Assembly (NCBI GenBank): GCA_026826555.1 | Contig: JAKSZT010054565.1 | Coordinates: 3,155,071-3,219,070, forward strand | Reading direction: 5' to 3' | Length of the DNA: 64,000 nt | DNA from: Tolypeutes matacus | Lineage: Eukaryota > Chordata > Mammalia > Cingulata > Chlamyphoridae | Shown here: piece after piece, positions 55,700-64,000 of the stretch | Layout of the letters: every line of letters starts with the position of its first letter | Numbering within the stretch: the first letter of the stretch is position 1 | Notes under the pieces: generated by a model | Seen by the model: the letters and a program-made list of their open reading frames with translations, nothing else | Told to the model about the DNA's origin: nothing | Databases searched by the model: none | Made by a program: the position numbers and the translations under genes

Positions 55700-55930
55700 T
55701 TCTCCTCTCTCTAGCTCTGGACCTGTGTAGTGGGGAGGCTGGACCAGGTCCAGAGTGGGCAGAGAAGATTTCCCTGAGGAAGGGAGAGTTGATTTGTGAC
55801 CAGAAGCATGCCTATCAGGTAACTAGGTGTGGGGGTGCAGGGGTGGGGAGAACATTCCAGAAAGAAGGGATGTCGTGGGCATTGTTGTGGATGTACAGAG
55901 AACTTGGTGTGCTCAATATGAGCAGTGCAG
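55700..55930 (-). repeat. L2 internal fragment (antisense or sense unresolved)
   Basis: 'gagaagatttccctgaggaagggagag', 'gaacattccagaaagaaggg' and 'agagaacttggtgtgctc' resemble the L2 'ttcctggaggaagtgac..ggacattccaggcagag..gaacttggcgtg' region. The strand is my best guess. Confidence 0.5.
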
Positions 55931-55934
55931 ACTA

Positions 55935-57710
55935 GGGGGCTGGGAGGACCCCCCAGACTGTTAGGGGAGTTGACTTTCAGATCTCCCTACCTGCATTGAA
56001 ATGCTTTCACCTCCCTTCTGCGGGCAGCCCTCCCTCCTGCACATCTGGCCTGGCTTTCAGAGGCCAGAGCAGAAAGTTCCAGGTAGCAGGCTGGGCCCAG
56101 CAGGAAGGACGCTGGGCCAGTGGATGGACAATGCTCCCCACGGCATCTCCTGGGCACAATGAGGCTCAGTTCTGAGATTTCTGTGCTTTTCTCCAGGGAG
56201 GAACTTGGAAAGTATAAGCCAATCCCTTCAGGTCAAGAGGGAAGTGTCCCAGGTGAGGGATCCAAAGTGCTAATTGAACATGTTTTTCTGACGCCACCCT
56301 TCAATCCAAAGTGGCCCGAAGCACCGCTTGGTAAAGGGCTTATTCTTCAGAGCAGAATTTAAGGCCTGCTCCCCAGGACATGGCCCTGCCTGACAGCCCA
56401 AGGGGTTCTCTGCTGTCCACTCAGCAGCGCAGGCTCTGTGGAAACCACACCAGGCAGGGCCAGTGCACACTCGCCACCTCCAGGGCCCCCTCCTGGCTCC
56501 TGGATTCTTCTGAGCATGGCTCTTCTTTCTCCAGATTTTCTGTGCATCTCTCCCTGTCCCTCCCCCACCCCCAGGCTGAGGCTCTTCTGTGTGATCTCCT
56601 CAGCCCTGGGATAGGCTCTCAGGAAACACCTGTCATCTCTACCTGCCCCATTTCCCTTATGTGAGTAGCTTGAGGGACAGTGTCCTGGTTTGAAATATGT
56701 CCTCTCTTTGGTGAGCCTGAGTGTGGTGAAGGTCACTGAGGAGACACCTCAGTGGAGACGGTTCAGCCCCCGCAACAGGCTGCAGGAAGTGGCAAGAGGC
56801 TGGGCTCTGACATTGCAGGGCTCTGAGAAAAACCCACAGCAGTGGATTTTTGATGTTGGTGCAGGTCTCATCCCTGCATTCCTTCTTCACATTGGCTTGA
56901 GGGGCTTTCCCAGAGGTGAGAAAGTGTGGCCCAGACAATTCCTGGTGCCAGCAGCATGGCAGCACGGTAGGAGACGAGGGGGCTCAGTGCATCTGACCCA
57001 TTTGTTTCTGGTCTGCTCCTCAGTAGTCTTGTCAAGTGAGTGTGGCTGAGCATCTGCTTAGGCATCTAATGTGGGGGGACAAAGATGAGTCGATCATATG
57101 TGCATTTATTCAATGTGCTTATCTATTTATTACTTTATGTCTCCCCTCAGCCCTTATTAACTGTTTTGTAACCGAAGGAGTTGAGTAGCTCTCGTTTGAG
57201 ATTCCATTTCCTTGCCCCGTGGTGGTGGAGCGGTCTGCTCTCTCATGCAGCAGAGTCTTCACCTGGAGAGATCTAGCGGGGCTCCCACGAAGAATCTGTG
57301 CAGCCAAAATAGACATTAGGAGAGGCCTTTGGAACTGGGGATGGAGTCGCGGCCCACCACTCACCCACCACTTCCATGCATGGACAGTTAGCTGTGGGGA
57401 GGCTTGCCCCTCCTCCACCAACCCCTCACTCCCCCCTTCTCCATGAGCTGTGCCATGGGCCAGCACCTGCCCCTTTCCTCTGCAGAGCCACCCCTACATC
57501 TGAGTACTCAGAAGGTCTCTCCCACCAGGCAGCTCGGGGTCCTCTTGGGGGTAGGGTGGGACCCCAAGGCTAAGATTCCAGCATCAGGTGTACCAGGGAC
57601 ATCAGGCGTCTGGAGCCCCTCATCCAGCCTACTCTAGCCAGTAGCATACAGGCCTTCTCTCAAACCTGGCATAAAATGCCCTCTGCCCTCTGGCTGAAAA
57701 AGAGCTTGAT
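55935..57710. other. Unique DNA, no gene supported
   Basis: Overlapping frames (minus 56359-56736, plus 56690-57049, minus 57119-57466) are 100-125 codons and unrecognised. No strong promoter, splice pair or named repeat. Confidence 0.35.
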
Positions 57711-57724
57711 GCTTGTTATTGCAT

Positions 57725-57895
57725 CATAGTCTTGGGACAAGTCTGGATAGTTAGCTCCATCTTACAGATGGGGAAATGGAGGCCAACTCTGCCCAGGTTT
57801 ACCTGCCTGCCCAGTGGGTAGCAAAGGCAGGAACTCAAGCCTGCTGGCTCTTTCTGCAGCCTGGCTCTGCAAGCAGCCCTGCCTCTGCTGTGTCC
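57725..57895 (-). repeat. MIR SINE (antisense)
   Basis: 'tagctccatcttacagatggggaaatggaggcc' then 'aaaggcaggaactcaagcctgctggctc' are antisense MIR landmarks. Confidence 0.75.
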
Positions 57896-58129
57896 TTCCT
57901 CCACGGAACTTGGGGAATGTCTCTTGGAAGGTGATTTGTTATAGAGGGAAGAGCTCCCCAGCCTGTGAGCATGTCCTTCTTCTCCCCACAGTTGATACTC
58001 AGTATGAAACCAGTGACTAGACTTGAATTCGACCCAGAAATGCTGTGTCGCCTTCTGGATACGGAACTGATAGAGATACAAGCCGTTGGATTATGTCTCC
58101 ACATCCTTTCTGCTCTCCCCTGTTCCTTC

Positions 58130-58215
58130 CTATATTTAGCAAACATTTGCAAAGTGTCTGTGGTGTGCCAGGTGTCATTCGGAATGCCGGGGTTAGAGTG
58201 GTTGGAGCTCAAGTC
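58130..58215 (-). repeat. L2 3'-end fragment (antisense)
   Basis: 'tagcaaacatttgcaaagtgtctgtggtgtgccaggtgtcattcggaatgccggggttagag' is a diverged antisense L2 3' end. Confidence 0.55.
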
Positions 58216-59330
58216 TAGAGGGGAGATGCTTACAGATGTGCGAGATGCATGAGCATATGCACACGTGTGCGCTCTCACTGCTTCCTTTGGCCAAGGTCCT
58301 TTTTTGAGTCAGCGGAAAAGGAAGGCCTTCCGACTTGAAGCCTTGGCTGCCTTGGCATGGCAATGTGTCCCACGGGTGGGCTGTGGCTAGTGGGGGCCTG
58401 GGGCACATCAGAGACTAATGATAAAAAGACGTCTGGGGAAGCTCTGGATGTCAGTTCCTATGAGACCTTTCCATGCCAACACGGCAGGTCCTGGGTTAGC
58501 TTTTGTGGCAGCACTCTGCTAAGGCTCCTCTTTTGGGGATGCTCTTTTCTTACCACGTTCCTTGCTTGGGACAGATGGCTTTTTAGTTAAGTGGCAGAGA
58601 GGAGCGTGACTGGGAGTCCCAGACACCTATATCTAAATGGACGCCTCCTTCTCTAGGGCCTTTGGGTCTCTCCAACTCGGTGGTGCCCCTGGGTATTAAG
58701 ACACTGGCTGAATCTTGAGTTGCCTTGCACAAAAGAACCCAACCCCCTACCCCCCAGCACAGGGTGTCTCCAGGGACACCAAAAGCAGCCAGATCCAGCC
58801 TGGGACATGGATGGAAGTCACAAATTCATCCCTGATGTGTTTGCATAGAGGTGATGGACTTTCCTGTCCGATCTCCTGGAAGGCTCAGGATTCACAGGAG
58901 ACCATGTCCTCAGTGACCAGCCACCTCAGGGAGACTTCCTGGCTACAAAGAAACAAAGAAACAAAGAAACAAAGAAACAGCTTCCCTAAGAGAGTGATGG
59001 GCTCTGACAGACAGAGCCCTCTTTGGAAACCGGAAACAGGGTGCATGGAGAAGCTGGGATATGGCACCAGGAGAGGCAAAGTCTTTCTGTAACTGCTGGT
59101 TTTTAAGATGTGCATACTATATTAGTATAATTTTAAACAAAATTTTGATTACTTTTTATCATACATGTGTTGATAGTGATTGAAAAATGACTTAGTAGGA
59201 AAAACATACTTTTTTTCATATAAATACAGAGGATGTACCTTGCAACCCAGTAGGAAATAAGACCTGGAAATCCATTAGTAATCTCCTAAGTTTGGAGAAA
59301 AGGGAAGATCACATGATATTTGAGGTTCCC
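58216..59330. other. Unique DNA with an octamer microsatellite
   Basis: Four exact CAAAGAAA units lie at 58946-58977. No gene is supported. A plus frame of 125 codons (58715-59092) spans the microsatellite and is unrecognised. Confidence 0.4.
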
Positions 59331-59719
59331 TTCTGTAACATGGGGCACTGGATGCAGGACAACTCGCATGTGTCTTTCTGGGGAAAGTGTGAATTCAATG
59401 CTGGCACTTGTGGCGATGGACATGAAGGCCCTTGCAAGTGTAGATGGCAACTCTGATTCAGTGATCAGCTCCAGGCCAATTTGTAGGACTGCTGGGCTGG
59501 GGAGCAGTGGGAGGCCATGGCTCCTACATTCAATACCCTCAGCCTGGATCTGTCTTTTCTAGAATGTCCAGATCTAATGAGGGATGAGCTGCCTGGGCCT
59601 CCTCGTTGTTGACCGGGACTCAGAGTAGAAAAACATCCAGCTGCCAACCCTGAGAGCCCCTGTGGCTGCTTACTCTGTTAGCAAGGATCAGAAACAAATG
59701 TTAGCGGCCAATACTGCTG

Positions 59720-60360
59720 GCATTCCTGTGAGCCACGCCCCTTCAGTCTGGCCTCTGCTTCTGCCTTTACTTGCTGTGGTCCCTTCTCAATCCAGAGTTG
59801 GCAGTATCCTGGGGAAACCAAACCAGACCACATCACTCTCCTGTACAAAATCTTCCAATGGCTCTCACTGTACCAAGAAGATTCAAACTCCTTACTGGGA
59901 TGGAAGATTCTCAAGGACCACCACCCCCCATGCCCTCCCCTGATGTCTCTAATGTACCTTCTGCCATCTCTTCTTTCGTTTCTCCACTCCTCCTGTCCTT
60001 CTCGCTGTCACTTACATGAGTTAACCTCATTCCTGCCTCAGGGCCTTTACACTTGCTGTTCCCTCTACCAAAAATGCTTGTCCCTGGTTTTCATGTGACT
60101 CCCCCTCTACTTCCTTCAAGCCCTCGGTGATCCCCTCCTATCTCCTACCCTGCTTTCCTTCACAGCACAAATCAGAACGTGCTCACAGCACTGGTTTATT
60201 TGTTGGTTCTTTGTCTGCCCCCTTAACCCTGGAATGCTGGCTCTACAAGGACATCGTTCTGTGTTGTTCATGCGTCTAGCCCAGCTTCCAGAACGTGCCT
60301 CGCTCTTAGTAGTTGTTGTGCGAGTAGTTGATGATTAAATGAGTGAATGAAGGAACACTT
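59720..60360 (+). repeat. L2 LINE 3' portion (sense)
   Basis: 'ccagaccacatcactctcctgtacaaaatcttccaatggctc', 'cctgcctcagggcctttacacttgctgttccctctacc', 'ttcaagccctcggtgatcccc' and 'gattaaatgagtgaatgaagg' are sense L2 landmarks in order. A well-preserved copy. Confidence 0.85.
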
Positions 60361-60479
60361 TTATGTGCTGCCAGTGGGCATGTACATTGCTGCAATGTTT
60401 CTAGAAAACCACTGAAGCTCTTTTTTTTCTCATTAACAATTGATAAGGAATTGTTAAATGCAGACTGTTGGAAAATACC

Positions 60480-62100
60480 GTCAAAAAATATTAAAAATTA
60501 CTGGTAACCCCACCCGCCACTATTATTACTCTGATGTATACATGTGTACTTCTGTGGTCTTTTTTCCTATGAGTGTAGAAAACATGTTTACATTGTAACT
60601 TGGTTTTTATTACTGAACAGGATGTTATGAAAATCATTCAATGTTATTAAGTAAATTTCTTCAACATTACCTTCCAGGACTCCATCTATCTAATCTATAT
60701 GTCTTCTAGCTTTCTATTTTTGGACATTTGGCTTATTTCCAATAGCAATGCACATCCTTGAGGCTAAATTTTTTTACGTATCCATGACTGATTCCTTTGG
60801 GAGTAGCATCTTTGGGTCATGCATTTTTAAGGATTTTCATAATATTGCCAAATCACCCTTCACAAAGATTACCTGATTTTCCCTCTTACCAGCAATGTTG
60901 GCTTCATTTCTCTGTTCGTTGACAACACTGTACTTTATCATTGTTTTATCTTTACCAATATAGGGGCAAAGATCACCTCTTATTTTTGCTTGAATTTGCA
61001 TTTCTTTGAATATGAGCAAGGCTGAGCATCTTTTATCTGTTTACTTTTCCTTTGAATTTATTCTTTTGTGAATTGCTATTTATGTTCTCGATATATTTTT
61101 TCCCTATTGAAATATTTGTCTTTATTATTGATTTGTAAGAATGTTGTATGTATTAGAGACATTAACTTTCTCCCTGTTATATACATTGCAAAATGTTTTC
61201 TTGGTTTTCAGTTTGCCTTTTAATCGCAAAATTGTAGTTTTTACATGTGGACATTTTAAATTTGTACAATTCCAATCTAGGCTATCTTTTTTCTTTCCAG
61301 TTTCTGCCTTTGCAGTTGGACTTAGAAAGGGCTTCCTTATTATAGTATTTTTATGGTTTCACTAAAAATTTTAAATCTTTAATTCCTATAGAACAGGGGT
61401 TCTTAACAAGGGGTCAATGCGTTTGAATTTAAATTCATAAAAACATTTTTCTTGTGGGGACGTGTTGGTGTGGGTGTGATATATTTATTAAATAATACAC
61501 AGTATAGTGTGGACTTAGTGAGGGGTCTATAGTTTTCACCCGACTGGCAAAGGGGTCCATGGAACAAAAAAGTTAAGAACCCCTGCTGTAGAATTTGTTT
61601 TAATAAGTGGCATGAGGGAAGGCACTAATTTTATTTGTTTTCTAAATGGGTGGCTGATTGTACCTAAATATTTATCTATTCTTTCCCCATGGATATGAAA
61701 TGCCTCTATGTTAAAATATAAATGTAGGTACCTTTGGGTCTGCTTCTACCCTCTCTATTTTGGGCTGCTTTCTGCAATATATTTTAATATCTAGTTGAGC
61801 AACCCCTTTTCCATGACTCTCTCTCTCTCTCTTTTCTTTTTTCTCTCTTTTTTCCTTTGTACACTAATATTTCTTGAAAAAAATTTTTTTTACCTATTTA
61901 CCCTTTCAAATGAAATATGTAATCAATTTGACAAAATATCACAAGAGTTTTGATGCAATTTCGATTGGACTTGCATTAAGTTGAAAGTTAAGTGGGGGAG
62001 GATCGTCATGTTGACACTACAGAGTCTGCCTGCCAAGAGCCAGTGTACCACCTCTCATTATTCATTTGAATGCTCTTTTATGTTCACCTGTCATTTTTTG
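60480..62100 (-). repeat. Old LINE-1 (L1M-type) (antisense), carrying a hAT insertion
   Basis: 'catttggcttatttccaatagcaatgcac', 'cacccttcacaaagattacctg', 'gcaaggctgagcatcttttatctg' and 'ttttctaaatgggtggctgattgtacc' are antisense L1M landmarks of the ORF2 C-terminus and 3' region. Diverged, with no intact frame. Confidence 0.7.
61394..61585. mobile_element. Complete small non-autonomous hAT transposon
   Basis: 192 bp bounded by perfect 14-bp terminal inverted repeats, CAGGGGTTCTTAAC (61394-61407) and GTTAAGAACCCCTG (61572-61585). The 8-bp target duplications are CTATAGAA (61386-61393) and CTGTAGAA (61586-61593). A CAGGG-type terminus with 8-bp duplications is diagnostic of the hAT superfamily. 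It encodes no transposase and was mobilised in trans. It sits inside the older L1M. Confidence 0.92.
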
Positions 62101-62114
62101 GTAATAATCTTCAT

Positions 62115-62560
62115 ATAGCTATTACACATCTAGAAAATAAGTATTAATGCTATTAAGAGCCTTAAAAATGTTAAATCCCTTTCATCTAGTAATTTCACCT
62201 TTAGTAATCTATCTTAAAAACATGATCAAAGGCTGATGCATTAAGATTTTAATTATAGCATTATTTACAAAGTTGAAAAGCGGGAAACTTTTAAAATGAA
62301 TAATAATTGGGGGAAGGTTACTTTACTTTTGGTACAGTCACAATTTGAAATATTATATGACCCTTAAAAAGATATTCATGAGGTAATTATGGAAAATGCT
62401 TTAGTTGAAATGCTACACGGAAAGTCAAGCTTAACGTTGTACACACACTTTTATGTTATCCATGAACATCTCTGATTCGCATACGGAATGAAATGGTAAA
62501 ACTTGCGGAAAATGAACTAAAATGGTATTAAGGACGGTTATCTTTGAGAAAGGTATTATG
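62115..62560 (+). repeat. Old LINE-1 (L1M-type) 3' end (sense), diverged
   Basis: 'catctagtaatttcacctttagtaatctatcttaaaaacatgatcaaagg' and 'aattgggggaaggttactttac..ggtacagtcacaatttgaaatattatatgacc' follow the sense L1M 3' order with heavy divergence. Confidence 0.55.
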
Positions 62561-62619
62561 GATGACGGTTATTGTAAATTTGGGGTCTTTTGTGTTTTCT
62601 AATTTTTTTGCAACTTGCA

Positions 62620-62835
62620 CTGTGGACGTCCTTACCGGGACAAAGCGAACATTTATGGCAAGTCAGATTGTAGCCGGCACTGGCTGCCCCGGGCAGGCAA
62701 GCGAGTCGGGCGGCGCTGGTCGGTGCAGTCTCGCACGCGGCCGGAGGGTGGCAGTGTCCGCTCGAAGACCCGCCGCACACGGCCCGCTGACCTTTGTCAG
62801 CCTCCTCAGCCTCTCGTTTATCACTGATCACAAGA
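62620..62835. promoter_or_regulatory. Compact CpG-rich patch with an adjacent palindromic motif
   Basis: About 20 CpG sites lie within roughly 180 bp (62627-62801), embedded in AT-rich DNA. It is followed by GCTGACCTTTGTCAGC, a 6-bp inverted repeat (62786-62801) that contains a nuclear-receptor-like TGACCTTTG. The frames through it on both strands (plus 62544-62885, minus 62556-62918) are unrecognised. Candidate regulatory element. Confidence 0.35.
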
Positions 62836-63925
62836 GTGGAATGAACATATTTACTTGTGTTTTGCTTTCCACTTATAATATCTAGTGGCATGGGAGGGAA
62901 ATGAAAACAATTGTTCATAGGGGAAATTTATGAGCTTCATCTGGCTGCGTGATTTCCGCAGTTGCCCCGACGCCGTCCAGGGACTTGGATTGCTTTTTGC
63001 ATCTTCAGGCGAAGAGGAAGGCGCCTTTCCATCTGTCTGAATGGCTCTTTAGTGTTCGTCATCTTGGGTTTTTGTGGCAGTTGCCTCTGAGCAGCAGACT
63101 TTTCCAGATTCCCTTTCCCTCCCCTTGAGTTTGAGAAAAGCCCATGGTTCCCCTACCGCCACCGCTCACATCAGTTGGGAGGTGTCAGGGGGTTCCCACA
63201 CCATGTTGGGCCAGTGTTTCCTGACTCTCCAGGGATGCCCCTAAAATTCCTACCCCTCAATGAGCTTTGCTGATCTCTTCTAAACCTCAGGGAGGCCTCT
63301 CCCAAGGTCAGGTTTCCAGGCTGCACATACTCCGGGTGGGGTGGGGTGGAGGGGAGTCTGTCTCCATGTGACCCAGCAGCATCCTGAGACCTGTTGTCTC
63401 CTATCCAGGACTGGAGCTGGGGGCGCCTGGGAAAGAGATGCCTGAGGACTTTGTTGGAGCCCACCCATGCCTTTATTTGGCCTGGCTGAGAGGAGGCGCA
63501 GTGGCTCAGGGTGGTGGGCCATGATGTGCTGCTGGTGACAGAGGTGGGGGTGAGTCAGGAAGTCTCATGGTCTCACCACTCCATGGTGTCTTCAGACCTC
63601 TTGAGCCTCAGGCTCACTGAACTTGCTCTTGGCAACCTGGAACCAGCTCTGCCTGAAGCCCAACCCTCTGCGGGGACCTCCTCCATGAACTGAACTGTTG
63701 GCATGACGAATGGCCCCTTCCCAGGTTGTGGGCTGTGCCATGCCCAATGTACACTCTGGGAGGGGCTGGAGGGCCGCCCCAAGGAAATATGTGTAAGGAA
63801 GGAATGCCAGGCCAGCTCTCCCAGGTACCTGCACACTTAATATCAGAAGCATAGAAGAAACAGAAGCACTGACTTGAGCTGGTGTTCTCTGATGTGGAGA
63901 CTTTTGCGTCACTTGGTGCATTTTG
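62836..63925. other. Unique DNA, no gene supported
   Basis: GC-moderate with overlapping frames of 60-127 codons on both strands, none recognised. Confidence 0.4.
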
Positions 63926-63927
63926 GG

Positions 63928-63947
63928 GTGTGTGTGTGTGTGTGTGT
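63928..63947 (+). repeat. (GT)10 microsatellite
   Basis: An uninterrupted GT dinucleotide run. Confidence 0.95.
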
Positions 63948-64000
63948 ATGCTAATATTTTCTGTATTAGGAACATTTGTTTGTGGTTATAATGGGTTCAG

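Noticed and set aside
1..64000. CRISPR array, operon, prophage or bacterial feature
   Set aside because: No regularly spaced repeats, no dense coding and abundant mammalian SINE/LINE sequence. The window is clearly mammalian nuclear DNA.

Overview
This window is vertebrate nuclear DNA from a placental mammal, most probably a xenarthran (armadillo or sloth; the nine-banded armadillo lineage fits best). The main evidence is a repeated SINE whose antisense copies read as a T-run, then a GGAGG..ACTGGGGATTGAACC core, then a GAGCTACATCYGCTCCC end. The one sense copy, at 13.27 kb, opens with a tRNA-Ala-like TGTAGCTCAGTGG A box. This is the layout of the DAS SINEs described from Dasypus. There are also three copies of a LINE-1-like 3' end that I associate with xenarthrans, on a background of ordinary placental repeats (MIR, L2, L1M, MER5/hAT, MLT1). 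The species call comes from memory of these families, not from a database search.

I could not identify any complete protein-coding gene, tRNA, rRNA or other functional RNA gene. Open frames are short, overlap on both strands and match no family I recognise, apart from broken LINE-1 ORF1 and ORF2. The window is most simply intergenic or deep intronic DNA. A few CpG-rich unique patches (10.3-10.65, 39.56-39.83, 53.94-54.33 and 62.62-62.80 kb) and one strong-looking CTCF motif (41.12 kb) are the best candidates for function. One low-confidence exon-like segment lies on the minus strand at 39.8 kb.

Layout. 0-7 kb: mostly unique AT-rich DNA with MIR and L2 fragments and a conserved-looking stretch at 4.75-5.05 kb. 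7-20 kb: MIR, L2, MER5 and old L1 fragments, several cut by young SINEs with clear target-site duplications, plus two L2 copies that share an unexpectedly similar 43-bp block. 20.7-30.3 kb: a nearly full-length but dead minus-strand LINE-1, split inside its reverse-transcriptase domain by about 2.6 kb of later insertions and cut again by a SINE and by an opposite-facing LINE 3' end. 30.3-36 kb: more LINE-1 and SINE layers. 36-43 kb: GC-richer, mostly unique DNA with the CTCF motif. 43-48.2 kb and 50.4-54.7 kb: almost free of recognisable transposons, with AT-rich homeodomain-like motifs, as in developmental enhancer deserts. 54.7-62.6 kb: L1, L2, MIR and a complete small hAT element. 62.6-64 kb: a short CpG-rich patch and unique DNA ending in a TG microsatellite.

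I found no undescribed multi-gene system. What stands out is the layered insertion history, which can be put in relative order from the sequence alone, and the transposon-poor blocks that may hold regulatory elements.
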